A stretch of DNA of 55,553 nucleotides from Desmonostoc geniculatum HA4340-LM1 (GTDB lineage Bacteria; Cyanobacteriota; Cyanobacteriia; Cyanobacteriales; Nostocaceae), in contig JAHHHB010000037.1 in the NCBI GenBank assembly GCA_019359545.1, positions 1 to 55,553 of the forward strand, read 5' to 3'. The position numbers and the translations under genes are program-made. The notes under the pieces were generated by a model. It was not told where the DNA came from. It was given only the letters and a program-made list of their open reading frames with translations, and searched no databases. Shown in pieces: positions 46,271 through 55,457 of this stretch (position 1 is the stretch's first letter; every line of letters begins with the position of its first letter).

Positions 46271-47158
46271 ATGACAAATTTAGCAGGTAAAACAGTACTT
46301 TTGACAGGTGCATCACGCGGTTTAGGAGTATACATTGCTCGCGCTCTAGCTAGAGAACAGGCAACTGTAGTTTGTGTTTCTCGTTTGAAGTCAGGACTAG
46401 ATATAACATGCGCTCAAATCAGAGCTTTGGGTGGGAAAGGGATAAGTATTCCCTTTGATATTAAAAATGTGACAGAATTATCAACTCTCAAGCAGCACAT
46501 TAATAAAATTGTTGGTCCAGTAGATATTATAATTAATAATGCTGGCATAGAGATTTACGGAGATTTTGTTGATTATTCTCTAGAGGATCTCCAGTCAATA
46601 TTAACAATTAATCTACTCGCTGCTGCTGAATTAACCCGTTTGTTTCTGCCAAGTATGTTGGAGCGGCGTACTGGTCACATTGTTAATATTGCTTCTCTAG
46701 CTGGGAAAAAGGGAGTCCCTTACAACAGTATTTATTCTGCGAGTAAAGCTGGTTTAATTATGTGGACTGATGCTATGCGACAAGAATTAGCTGCTACTGA
46801 TACTAATATCTCGGTAATCTGTCCAGGATATATCTCTGAAACTGGTATGACTGTTAATAGTCGTGTATCTGTTCCTTGCTTAGCAGGTATATCTACACCA
46901 ATAGATGTAGCAAATGCAGTAATTAGAGCTATCAAACAAAACAACGCAGAGATAATTGTTAATCAAAATCTGCTAACAGCAAATATGACTAAACTAATGT
47001 TTGCTATTGGGCAATTTTGTCCAGAATTTGTAGATAGAGTTTATCACTGGTTGGACATAGTTAAGCTGAACCGCAGGCGTGCAAATGCAAAAAAAATTGC
47101 AGCAGATCATATCACTGCGCCAGTTCATCATTATGGAATACGTCACAAAAACAGTTAA
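46271..47158 (+). CDS. Short-chain dehydrogenase/reductase
   Basis: A classical SDR of 295 residues. The NAD(P) motif is TGASRGLG (12-19), then NNAG near residue 91. The catalytic residues are S142 (NIASLAG), Y155 and K159 (YSASK). The C-terminal 50 residues extend past the fold with a basic helix (KLNRRRANAKKIAADH) that could be membrane-associated. ATG 46271 is preceded by AAGG at 9 bases; the earlier GTG at 46262 is less likely. It resembles ketoacyl or sugar-lipid reductases, but its substrate cannot be read. Confidence 0.9.
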   Translation: MTNLAGKTVLLTGASRGLGVYIARALAREQATVVCVSRLKSGLDITCAQIRALGGKGISIPFDIKNVTELSTLKQHINKIVGPVDIIINNAGIEIYGDFVDYSLEDLQSILTINLLAAAELTRLFLPSMLERRTGHIVNIASLAGKKGVPYNSIYSASKAGLIMWTDAMRQELAATDTNISVICPGYISETGMTVNSRVSVPCLAGISTPIDVANAVIRAIKQNNAEIIVNQNLLTANMTKLMFAIGQFCPEFVDRVYHWLDIVKLNRRRANAKKIAADHITAPVHHYGIRHKNS

Positions 47159-47459
47159 GTCCTGTTAATAATTTGCTTCCAGATAGATGAAGAAATTTGC
47201 AGCAGTATTTAAATTCGTTTGTAGTTTCAGGCTACCTCGATCTGTAATGGCGATCGCTTAAGATCAACTTGTAGATCGCTATTTACTCTGCAAAAACAAT
47301 TAACAATTTGTTTCTCATGTCTGGTGCAATACAAATACTTGTATTTTTGACTTGAATAATAACGCGATCGCTACTATCTAAAATCACAGTAAATGTAGCC
47401 TCGATTACTGTGTATGAAATTGCGTTGGCGACTAAGTTATCTCTCGAAGGAGTAAAGCA
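47159..47459. other. Intergenic region between SDR and glycosyltransferase-like genes
   Basis: 301 bases with two HIP1-type sites and no ORF or hairpin of note. An AAGGAG ribosome-binding site sits just before the next ATG. Confidence 0.4.
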
Positions 47460-48818
47460 ATGTTTTTCACTAAATTATTACCATTCCAACAATCTAGCAA
47501 TTTCGTAGAAGAGAGAATTACATTACGAGAAAAACAAGACAGAACTTTAGAAGCAGATGTACAAGCTGTTCTGTCTTATAGAAATTGGATTCAGACTAAA
47601 GCTAATAATACTTTTGACAACACGAGACTATTAGGAATAGTTGCAACTACTAAAGGAGCCGAAAATTATTTACCTTATACCATCCCCAAAATCATTCAAC
47701 AAATCTCAGAAATGGGGATGATGGCTGATATAGTCATCGGTTTGAATAATGGTTTTGAATGTCCAACTGTTATCGATCAATTTGTTTTGCTGTCAAATCT
47801 CCAAGTCATTCATCTATATACTGGGGAAAAGCTGGCAAACAATATTCCAGCGCCAATATTTGACAATGTAATGTGCCAAGGTGAACCATATTATTTAAAT
47901 AATATGGAGAACCCTCATTGCAGACATAGAATATTTGTTGTGCATCAAAAAGAAGGGAAACATTCAGCAGGCAAAATCCGCATTTTAGGAGATATTTATG
48001 GTTCATTACTGCTTAAGAGTATAAAATATGGATGGATACCACCTGCAATTTTAGTGACTTTTGATGCTGAATCTCTCTTTTTAGCTAATCAAAATTATTC
48101 AATTATTGATCCAGAGTCTAACGGCTTAAAGTTAATAGTAAATCAACTACAAAATTCCCCTGAAATAGATATCTTGGGTGCAAGAAATAAGTTTGCTGTT
48201 TATCAAAAAGATATAGTAAATGGAGTTGAAGTTTTACTTCCTAATTTTAGTGAAGAAGTGCCTCCTATCCAATGGTTTCTGGATATTGTTCATGGTAGAT
48301 TCAGCGGCTATCAGTGTAAATGGGGAGGAGGTACAGTTGGTAAAACTGACACAATAGTTAGTTTGTTAGCAGTAATTGCTGAAAGATATCCTGGAAGAGG
48401 TGAAGACGCTTTTCTTACTATCTTAGCTAAACATGCAGGGTTTGTAGACAACATATTTCTAGATGTTATTTCTACAAACAGAACGCCTAGTATTACAGAT
48501 ATGACAATGGATAAGCCGCCAAAAAAGGCTTGGATAGAACAAGTATATAGATGGACTGCTTATCTTCAAGGATTGAAATTACTTTATGGAGAACATAATA
48601 TTAAAATGATAATAGATCCCGGCTTTCCCTGGTTTACTGTGACAAAACCAATTCGATTTTTAACAAAAATTATAGGTGATGAACAAATAAACTTCAATAC
48701 AGTAATTAAAAAAATTCAAGTTTTGGCAATCGCTTTTATTGCCTTTCGTCAAATCAATAAAAGAAGTATAGAAAACCCTGATATTTTACAAGGCAATAGA
48801 GCAAAAGCCTTTTGGTAA
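47460..48818 (+). CDS. GT-A glycosyltransferase-like protein
   Basis: 452 residues. The N-terminal nucleotide-sugar half is suggested by RLLGIVATTKGAENYLPYTI and ADIVIGLNNGFE. The metal-binding motif is probably FDAES (D202, E204; DxD-like). GRGEDAFLTILA (E315, D316) corresponds to the acceptor-side ED of family-2 enzymes. An AAGGAG ribosome-binding site is present. No membrane segment is clear apart from a hydrophobic helix near residue 420 (VLAIAFIAF). It probably adds a sugar to the cluster product (inference). The family assignment is by pattern only. Confidence 0.6.
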   Translation: MFFTKLLPFQQSSNFVEERITLREKQDRTLEADVQAVLSYRNWIQTKANNTFDNTRLLGIVATTKGAENYLPYTIPKIIQQISEMGMMADIVIGLNNGFECPTVIDQFVLLSNLQVIHLYTGEKLANNIPAPIFDNVMCQGEPYYLNNMENPHCRHRIFVVHQKEGKHSAGKIRILGDIYGSLLLKSIKYGWIPPAILVTFDAESLFLANQNYSIIDPESNGLKLIVNQLQNSPEIDILGARNKFAVYQKDIVNGVEVLLPNFSEEVPPIQWFLDIVHGRFSGYQCKWGGGTVGKTDTIVSLLAVIAERYPGRGEDAFLTILAKHAGFVDNIFLDVISTNRTPSITDMTMDKPPKKAWIEQVYRWTAYLQGLKLLYGEHNIKMIIDPGFPWFTVTKPIRFLTKIIGDEQINFNTVIKKIQVLAIAFIAFRQINKRSIENPDILQGNRAKAFW

Positions 48819-48828
48819 AACTAACTCA

Positions 48829-49818
48829 GTGGATAATAATATCATCGAAATAAACTTCGACCTTCAGGAAATTAAAAATATGATCTTTTTTACTGACCAG
48901 CGTGTAAGTCTTCCTTCTCCTCTTGTTAAACCACTTGATGATAACAACTGGATTATTAATTTAATTGCTGAAATTACTCATGAATCTGTTGAAATTGTTC
49001 GCCATAATCTAGAAGAAGAAGAAATTCGTCTTGGTAGTAAACAAATCCGTGAATTTCATGAACAGGGTTTGTTACCCCATGTCTGGAACGAAAAGATGAG
49101 CGAATTTTACAAGAATACAGATGCATTTTTGTACAATTTGGTGGCGTGGAACCGTAATCACATTAAGCTACAAATGCGTGATTGGATCGGGAAGTATTTG
49201 AGCCGGGAAAAGAGTTCTCCTTTGGATATTCTCTGTTTAGGGGATGGGTTGGGCATTGATACTCTTTATTTGGCTCAGGCAGGACATCATGTTACTTATT
49301 ATGATGTTCCAGGCTATACGGAAACATTTGCTCGTCGGCTCTTTGGAGACTCTAGCTTGCCAGTATCTATTGTTAATGATATTGAGGCAATTTCTCAAGA
49401 AGCTTATGATGTGGTTTTGTGCTTAGATGTGCTAGAACACGTTTCCGATCCACCCTCTTTTGTGGCTGAAATTGCCGGCTATTTGCGATTTGGAGGAACA
49501 GCTATTATCCATGCCCCATTCTATTTAGTTAATGAGAATTATTTGACACATCTGAAGTCAAATCAGAAGTATAGCGGCAGGTTGGATCTGTTTACCAAAC
49601 AGGGATTACATTTGGTTGACGGGCAACTTGCCTGGAACCCTATTGTACTTCGTAAAATTGACCAGAAAACGCAACTCCCCACAAGGTGGAATTTACATTT
49701 GTGGAGTATTCACTTAATGGGACTCTATATTGCTATTAGCACTCGGATATGGGGGAATCCATTTTTCTGGATTATTCCAAAGAATAGATCTGTGTTGAAA
49801 ATAGGAAGTAGGAAATAG
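48829..49818 (+). CDS. SAM-dependent class I methyltransferase
   Basis: 329 residues. Motif I is CLGDGLGIDTLYLAQAG (GDGLG at 138-142), the acidic residue at the end of strand 2 is VTYYDVPG, and motif post-II/III is VVLCLDVLEHVSDPPSF then GGTAIIHAPF. A roughly 110-residue N-terminal helical region precedes the fold, and a hydrophobic segment (LWSIHLMGLYIAIS) lies near the end. GTG 48829 is 10 bases after the upstream stop, implying translational coupling; there is no clear ribosome-binding site. It would modify a hydroxyl, amine or sugar of the cluster product. Confidence 0.85.
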   Translation: MDNNIIEINFDLQEIKNMIFFTDQRVSLPSPLVKPLDDNNWIINLIAEITHESVEIVRHNLEEEEIRLGSKQIREFHEQGLLPHVWNEKMSEFYKNTDAFLYNLVAWNRNHIKLQMRDWIGKYLSREKSSPLDILCLGDGLGIDTLYLAQAGHHVTYYDVPGYTETFARRLFGDSSLPVSIVNDIEAISQEAYDVVLCLDVLEHVSDPPSFVAEIAGYLRFGGTAIIHAPFYLVNENYLTHLKSNQKYSGRLDLFTKQGLHLVDGQLAWNPIVLRKIDQKTQLPTRWNLHLWSIHLMGLYIAISTRIWGNPFFWIIPKNRSVLKIGSRK

Positions 49819-49933
49819 GGAGTAGGGAGTAGGGGAAAAAAAAGTGGCGATCGCTCTTGCAATAAATAAATCCATACTATCTCCAATTGTATGAAAAAAG
49901 GGATCGCTATTCCAGCTCCACAAGCACTCATAA

Positions 49934-50066
49934 ACCCGCATTTCTCACAAGCTTGAGATCAGAGGGGCAGAGGGGCAGAGGGGCAGAGGGGATTGAACTT
50001 GGCACATTGAACTCTCCCCTGCTCAAGAGCTCAAGGTTTTGAGAGATGTGGTGAGAAATCCGGGAT
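49934..50066. mobile_element. MITE-like element CCCGCATTTCTCAC with internal tandem repeat
   Basis: CCCGCATTTCTCAC (49935-49948) and GTGAGAAATCCGGG (50051-50064) are inverted ends. Inside, GAGGGGCA is repeated four times (49961-49990), followed by CTCAAGAGCTCAAG. The family is common in Nostoc-type genomes. A GGAGTAG heptamer run lies at 49803-49836. Confidence 0.65.
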
Positions 50067-50117
50067 AAAGAGAGTTTATTATCGCTTGTCAAGCAATTTC
50101 CTTAATCAGGATTATAT

Positions 50118-50471
50118 ATGAACTTTACTTTCAACACATGGACTTTCGTCTTCGCTGCTAGCATCAATACTTGCATTGGAAATCTGCTGTTGAAGCGATC
50201 GCGCCTTGAAGCCCCCGACCCTGGTTTAGTATCATTGGTATTGTCCCCTTGGTTTATCAGCGGACTGGTTTTCTACAGCATAAATTTAGTGCTATTTGGC
50301 AAAGCATTAGATAAACTACCAGTTTCCACAGCTTACCCTGTCTTCGCCGGGTTGGGATTTGCCCTGATTGCTATTACTGGGAATTGGTTTTTTGGAGAAC
50401 GCCTTGCCCTCAACCAATGCTTTGGACTGGGAATAATTTTGATTGGAATTATTATTATGTCACGTTATTAA
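50118..50471 (+). CDS. SMR/EamA-type small membrane transporter (117 aa)
   Basis: Four membrane segments (about 8-25, 43-63, 72-92, 98-116) with the SMR/EamA-like ending FGERLALNQCFGLGIILIGI and the central LPVSTAYPVFAGLGFALIAI. The membrane-embedded Glu of drug-type SMR proteins in the first helix is absent, so the relatives are probably lipid-linked-sugar flippase subunits of the ArnE/ArnF sort rather than drug pumps. Placed after a glycosyltransferase-like and a methyltransferase gene, a lipid or lipid-sugar flipping role is plausible (inference). Confidence 0.8.
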   Translation: MNFTFNTWTFVFAASINTCIGNLLLKRSRLEAPDPGLVSLVLSPWFISGLVFYSINLVLFGKALDKLPVSTAYPVFAGLGFALIAITGNWFFGERLALNQCFGLGIILIGIIIMSRY

Positions 50472-50508
50472 TTTATCAATCTCAATTTGTGATAATTGCA
50501 AGCGACAG

Positions 50509-50538
50509 ATCCTTGACTTTTTACCAAAAGTCGGGGAT
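50509..50538. terminator. Intrinsic terminator after the SMR gene
   Basis: ATCCTTGACTTTT-TACC-AAAAGTCGGGGAT with T-run (TTTGTTTTTTAC) after. The stem has 11 of 13 pairs. It marks the end of the second cluster block. Confidence 0.7.
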
Positions 50539-50567
50539 TTTGTTTTTTACTAATGATGCCGGATTTT

Positions 50568-50679
50568 TATAGCAGTCGTAAATCATTTGTGAGAATTTGA
50601 AATTGTTGCTATCCTCCTTGGTAAGGACGACGTTAGCCGCACGGTGATTTTTCTTGTAACTTAATTTAGGATTGCTATA
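50568..50679. mobile_element. MITE-like element TATAGCA..TGCTATA (112 bp)
   Basis: TATAGCAGTCGTAAATCATTT and AACTTAATTTAGGATTGCTATA are imperfect inverted ends, the same family as 45322-45645. The rest of 50680-50911 has no gene and holds the promoter of the kinase operon. Confidence 0.65.
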
Positions 50680-50911
50680 TATCAATCAAATGATTTATTT
50701 CAGAATATCTACGGTAACGATAACCAAAGCGATCGCGGTATTTTAATCTCAATAAATCTTAAATTATCAGGTTAAAAATATCACAAAGTATGACAATTCG
50801 AGAATGTATAAGCCCTCGCCAATGTCCAGCCGCACTCAAACCTAGCCCCCAGCTTGTGCTTTATAGTACAGCAAAACTCTGACGAATGCCGAACCTATTC
50901 TCTTCTAGAAT

Positions 50912-52978
50912 GTGAGAAGCCGCACTCTAGGAGTCTTGGCGTCTACGCAGCTAGGCAAAAAACCTCTTTTTTCACACTCTGACTTCGATGGAGACTTGTG
51001 CAGTGTATGGGTTTTGATCGTGGAATTTTTAAATAATTTTTTCTCTGCTAATCAGTTTATTCCCCACGGACATTGCTACCTCTGGAAACCAGAATTGGTA
51101 TGGTTGCATCTGCTTTCAGATGTGCTAACTGGACTTGCTTATTATTCAATTCCAGTAATGCTAGTTTATTTTGTTCGCAAACGGCGAGATCTGCCTTTTG
51201 ACTGGATCTTCCTGATGTTTAGCACATTCATTGTCGCTTGTGGCACAACCCATTTAATGGATGTGTGGACTCTTTGGTATCCTACCTATTGGGTATCAGG
51301 GTTAATCAAGGCAATTACCGCTTTTGTCTCCGTAGCTACGGCCATAGAGCTTGTGCCATTAATACCACAGGCATTAGCTTTGCCGAGTCCTGCCCAACTA
51401 GAGGCGGCTAACTGTCAACTGGCAAAGGAAATTGCTGAGCGCAAACGAACTGAGGAGATTTTAAGGGAAAGTGAGCAACGCTGGCAATTAGCTTTGCGTG
51501 GCAATAATGATGGAATTTGGGACTGGAATGTTAAAACTAATGAAGTTTTCTTTTCCACTCGTTGGAAGGAAATGCTCGGTTATCAAGATCAGGAAATTTC
51601 TAACCATTTAGATGAAATGTTGACACGAGTGCATCCCGACGATCTCGATTGGGTAACACAAGCAGTTCAAGATCACTTTGCTAAGAAAACACCTTTTTAC
51701 ATTACCGAACACCGAGTTTTATGTAAAGATGGCAGCTACAAATGGATTTTAAATAGAGGCCAAGGGCTGTGGGATGAACACGATAATGTAGTGCGGATGG
51801 CAGGTTCACATACGGATATCACTGAGCGCAAGCAAGCAGAGGAAGCGCTAAGTAGCCTACTTGGACAACTAGAAAATATCGTTGAAGAAAGAACAGCAGA
51901 GTTAACAAGAATTAATCGATCGCTACAGACAGAAATTACTCAGCGCCAGCGAATAGAAGAAGCATTGCGCGAAAGTGAACAGCGATTCCGGTCTGCATTC
52001 GATCAAGCTGCTGTTGGCATTGCTCATGTGGCAATAGATGGAAGATGGTTGTTAGTTAACCAGAGGCTTTGCGATATTCTTGGTTACACACTCCAAGAAC
52101 TACAATTGCGAACTTTCCAAGATATTACCCACCCAGACGATCTTGAGGCTGACCTGAAATATATTGACGAAATTTTAGCAGATCGTATTTTAACTTACTC
52201 AATGGAAAAGCGCTTTTTTTGCAAAGATACTTCCATAGTTTGGGTTAATCTCACGGTAGCTTTAATGCGTGAATCTAGCGGGGAGCGAAAGTATTTTATT
52301 TCTGTGATTGAAGATATTAGCGATCGCAAGCACTCACAAGAGCAAATCAAAGCATCACTCTTAGAAAAAGAGGTGTTATTAAAAGAAATTTACCATCGTG
52401 TCAAAAACAATTTACAGGTGATTTCAAGTTTGCTAAATTTGCAATCTGCGTATATCAAAGACAAACACGATTTGGCAATATTCCAACAAAGTCAACAGCG
52501 AATTGCATCAATAGCTCTGATTCACGAAAAACTGTATCAATCTCAAGACTTAGCAAGGATTAATTTTAGGGAATATACTCGAGATTTAGTAGGAAGTTTA
52601 TTGACTGCATACGAAGTAAATGAAGATGCGATCGTCGTGCAAATAAATATTGACGAGGATGTTTTACTAGGTTTGGATACAGCGATTCCTTGTAGCTTAA
52701 TTATCCATGAACTTGTATCTAATTCATTAAAATATGCATTTCCCGCAGGTAGAAATGGTTCAATTTATATTGAACTTAATCAAAGCGATGACAATAATTT
52801 TCTTTTGATAGTTAGTGATGATGGTATTGGTTTACCTCCAGACTTTGATTTGCAAAAAATGGCATCTTTAGGTTTACAATTAGTAGATGCTCTTACCTAT
52901 CAATTAGCAGGAACTATCAATATCAAAGGCGATAGAGGAGTAGAATGTCAGTTGACATTTCCATTTATACAAATATAA
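50912..52978 (+). CDS. Ethylene-receptor-like histidine kinase (ethylene-binding domain, PAS, PAS, HisKA_2)
   Basis: 688 residues. The N-terminal three-helix ethylene-binding domain (about 60-150) has SDVLTGLAYYSIPVMLVYF (D70) and CGTTHLMDVW (C110, H114). The 40-residue spacing D70 to C110 and the C-x3-H match plant ETR1 residues D25, C65 and H69, which hold Cu(I). Two PAS domains follow (about 190-305 and 365-480; GIWDWNVKTNEVFF, ILGYTLQELQLRTF), each with PAC motifs. A HisKA_2 kinase follows: EIYHRVKNNLQVISSLLNLQ (H495), then ATPase N-box HELVSNSLKYAFP. The start is uncertain; GTG 50912 gives an extra stretch before the membrane domain. It is coupled to the next gene by 16 bases. Confidence 0.9.
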   Translation: MRSRTLGVLASTQLGKKPLFSHSDFDGDLCSVWVLIVEFLNNFFSANQFIPHGHCYLWKPELVWLHLLSDVLTGLAYYSIPVMLVYFVRKRRDLPFDWIFLMFSTFIVACGTTHLMDVWTLWYPTYWVSGLIKAITAFVSVATAIELVPLIPQALALPSPAQLEAANCQLAKEIAERKRTEEILRESEQRWQLALRGNNDGIWDWNVKTNEVFFSTRWKEMLGYQDQEISNHLDEMLTRVHPDDLDWVTQAVQDHFAKKTPFYITEHRVLCKDGSYKWILNRGQGLWDEHDNVVRMAGSHTDITERKQAEEALSSLLGQLENIVEERTAELTRINRSLQTEITQRQRIEEALRESEQRFRSAFDQAAVGIAHVAIDGRWLLVNQRLCDILGYTLQELQLRTFQDITHPDDLEADLKYIDEILADRILTYSMEKRFFCKDTSIVWVNLTVALMRESSGERKYFISVIEDISDRKHSQEQIKASLLEKEVLLKEIYHRVKNNLQVISSLLNLQSAYIKDKHDLAIFQQSQQRIASIALIHEKLYQSQDLARINFREYTRDLVGSLLTAYEVNEDAIVVQINIDEDVLLGLDTAIPCSLIIHELVSNSLKYAFPAGRNGSIYIELNQSDDNNFLLIVSDDGIGLPPDFDLQKMASLGLQLVDALTYQLAGTINIKGDRGVECQLTFPFIQI

Positions 52979-52994
52979 ATAAAGAAACTCGAAG

Positions 52995-54509
52995 ATGACA
53001 AACGCAAAAATTTTAATTGTAGAAGATGAAGCTATTGTTGCTAAAGATTTACAATATCGATTAAATAAATTTGGTTACATAGTTGCTGCCATAGCTTCTT
53101 CTGGAGAAGAAGCTATTAATAAAGCGATAGAAAATTTGCCAGATTTGGTGCTAATGGATATTAGACTCAAAGGAAATATGGACGGAATAGAAGCTGCTCA
53201 AGAAATCTCTAATCGGTTAGATATTCCAATAATTTATTTGACTGCTTATGCAGATGATAAAACATTAGAGCGAGCCAAGGTAACTGAACCATTTGGCTAT
53301 TTACTCAAGCCTTTTAAAGAAAAAGAATTACAAACTAACATTGAAATAAGTTTGATCAAACATGGACTGCAAAAGCAATTAAAAGCTAATAAAAAATGGC
53401 TGGATGCACTTCTAAAAAGTATCAGCGATGGTGTGATTGCTAGCGATCTGCAAGAATTGATAACTTTTATGAATCCTGTAGCTGAAAATCTAACTGGATG
53501 GAAACAGGAAGAAGCTTGTGGTAGAAATTCATCAGAAGTATTCCATATTGCCAATGCACAAACTCATCACCCTATTGAAAATCCGATCGTAAAAGTCCTT
53601 CAAGATGGTACGACTGTCAGTCTACCAACAGAAACAATTTTGATTGCTAAAGACGGCGCAGAAATACCAATTGATGATAGTGCTGCACCAATTAAAGATG
53701 ACAAAGATAAAATTACAGGTGCTGTGTTGATATTTCGGGATATTACTGAACGTAAACGAGCCATTGAAGCGCGTCAAAAGCAAATTGAGCAAGAGCAACT
53801 TGTGAGCCAATTAGAGGAGATAAATGAACTCAAAAATGACTTCTTGAGCTTAGTTTCTCATGAATTGCGATCGCCTCTGAGCAATATCAAGGTAATGATT
53901 CAAATGTTACAAACTTCTACTGATATCGAGGAAACTCAGCACTATCTAGAACTGATGGACGCTGAGTGCGATCGCGAGCTACAACTCATCAACGATTTAC
54001 TAGACTTACAACGCCTAGAAAGCTCATCCTACTCAATAATTACACCTGATGCGTTGTTCTTGCAACAGTGGCTACCTTGGGTGATTGAGCCATTTCAAAT
54101 GCGTATTCAAGAACATCAGCAAACTCTACAGATAAATCTTCCTGCAAATCTACCACCACTGTCCTCAGATACCACCAGGTTGGAACGAATTGTAGTAGAA
54201 TTACTCAACAATGCCTGTAAATACACACCTGCGGGTGGTCAAATTATCCTCAGTGTAGGTCACAATTCTTCAGAAATATCCCCAAAAACTATTATCACTA
54301 TCAGTAATTCAGCAGAAATTCCAGCAACAGAATTACCGCGAATCTTTGAAAAATTCTATCGCCTCCCTCATGCAGACATCTGGAATCAAGGTGGTTCGGG
54401 ATTAGGTCTACCTATAGTGCAAAAATTAGTTGAACAACTCCAAGGAAACATTCAAGTGGAAAGCAGCAACGGAAGAACAACATTCACCCTGAGGTTACCT
54501 GATTTATAG
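52995..54509 (+). CDS. Receiver-PAS-histidine kinase (hybrid signalling protein)
   Basis: 504 residues. A receiver domain at the N-terminus (about 1-125; phosphoacceptor D55 in LVLMDIRLKG, with D12/E11 region EDEA and LTAYAD). A PAS domain (about 140-255) and a HisKA phosphoacceptor helix LVSHELRSPLSNIK (H289) follow. The ATPase domain has the N-box LLNNACKYTPAGG, IFEKFYRLP and GGSGLGLPIVQKL. The order receiver then kinase suggests it takes phosphate from the upstream ethylene-type kinase and relays it further. No output DNA-binding domain is in the window. Confidence 0.9.
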   Translation: MTNAKILIVEDEAIVAKDLQYRLNKFGYIVAAIASSGEEAINKAIENLPDLVLMDIRLKGNMDGIEAAQEISNRLDIPIIYLTAYADDKTLERAKVTEPFGYLLKPFKEKELQTNIEISLIKHGLQKQLKANKKWLDALLKSISDGVIASDLQELITFMNPVAENLTGWKQEEACGRNSSEVFHIANAQTHHPIENPIVKVLQDGTTVSLPTETILIAKDGAEIPIDDSAAPIKDDKDKITGAVLIFRDITERKRAIEARQKQIEQEQLVSQLEEINELKNDFLSLVSHELRSPLSNIKVMIQMLQTSTDIEETQHYLELMDAECDRELQLINDLLDLQRLESSSYSIITPDALFLQQWLPWVIEPFQMRIQEHQQTLQINLPANLPPLSSDTTRLERIVVELLNNACKYTPAGGQIILSVGHNSSEISPKTIITISNSAEIPATELPRIFEKFYRLPHADIWNQGGSGLGLPIVQKLVEQLQGNIQVESSNGRTTFTLRLPDL

Positions 54510-54543
54510 TTTTTTAGCTTCTATCAGTTACAAAAACTGAGAT

Positions 54544-54590
54544 AATTAGAAAGAAGAATTCAGAATTCAGAATTCATAATTCAGAATAAG
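54544..54590. repeat. GAATTCA heptamer run
   Basis: GAATTCA repeated with small variation (54556-54587), directly upstream of the ArgJ-like gene and covering most of its leader. Confidence 0.7.
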
Positions 54591-54605
54591 AAAGTGGGGT
54601 ATTTA

Positions 54606-55457
54606 ATGTCATTAACTACATCTTCCACACCTCAGGGATTTAGCGCATTTATTACTAACTTGGGAATCCGAGATACAACAGATGATTTTGTCTTGATTAA
54701 ATCAGAAGTTCCTTGTGTAGCTGATGGAGTTTTTACTCAAAGTCTTTTCGCTGGGCCGAGTGTTACTATTAGCCGCGATAATTTAAAAGATTCACAAGCA
54801 CAAGCAATTGTGGTTATATCTAAGAATGCAAATGTCGCTAATGGTTCCGTTGGTATCGCTGACGCCCAAGAGGTTTTGCAATTAGTTGCAACTGAAACTG
54901 GAATTGCTGCACATAATATTGTGATAGCTTCTACAGGTGTAATTGGTAGACGTTACCCCATTGAAAAAATCCGCGCCGGTTTATTAGGATTGGGGAAAAA
55001 ATTGACTGCTGCTGATTTTCATGCCGCAGCCCGTGGTATTATGACCACGGATACAGTAGCAAAACTAGCTACACGGCAAATCGGAAATGCCAAGCTGGTG
55101 GGAATTGCCAAAGGTGTCGGTATGATTGAGCCGAATATGGCTACCCTCCTAACTTTCTTTTTTACTGATGCTGCTATTGAAGCAAACAGCCTGCGTTCTA
55201 TTTTTCGCTCTACTATCGATAAAACATTTAATTGCTTGAGTGTGGACACTGACACTTCTACTAGTGACTCCGCCGTAATTTTAGCAAATGGTTTAGCAGG
55301 TGAAGTTCCACAAGCCGATTTTGCTAATGCATTGCAAGAAGTTGCACATGAATTAGTGCTGAAAATTGCCAGAGATGCAGAAGGCGCTACTAAGATTATT
55401 CAGGTAACTGTCGATTCCGCTATCAACTATCCCTCTTCTGTCACTCTCCGGCATTAG
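54606..55457 (+). CDS. ArgJ-like ornithine acetyltransferase homologue, C-terminally short
   Basis: Resembles ArgJ, which moves acetyl from N-acetylornithine to glutamate. It shows VIASTGVIGRRYPIEKI, TTDTVAKLATRQIG, and the self-cleavage context GVGMIEPNMATLL (Thr nucleophile after Ala), then VDTDTSTSDSA and ARDAEGATKI. The open frame stops 21 residues after EGATK. Full-length ArgJ (about 400 residues) continues another 110 or so with a GxDPNWGR motif that is absent in any frame here. So it is truncated, or a short paralogue. ATG 54606 is preferred to GTG 54594. No other arginine gene is nearby. Confidence 0.65.
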   Translation: MSLTTSSTPQGFSAFITNLGIRDTTDDFVLIKSEVPCVADGVFTQSLFAGPSVTISRDNLKDSQAQAIVVISKNANVANGSVGIADAQEVLQLVATETGIAAHNIVIASTGVIGRRYPIEKIRAGLLGLGKKLTAADFHAAARGIMTTDTVAKLATRQIGNAKLVGIAKGVGMIEPNMATLLTFFFTDAAIEANSLRSIFRSTIDKTFNCLSVDTDTSTSDSAVILANGLAGEVPQADFANALQEVAHELVLKIARDAEGATKIIQVTVDSAINYPSSVTLRH

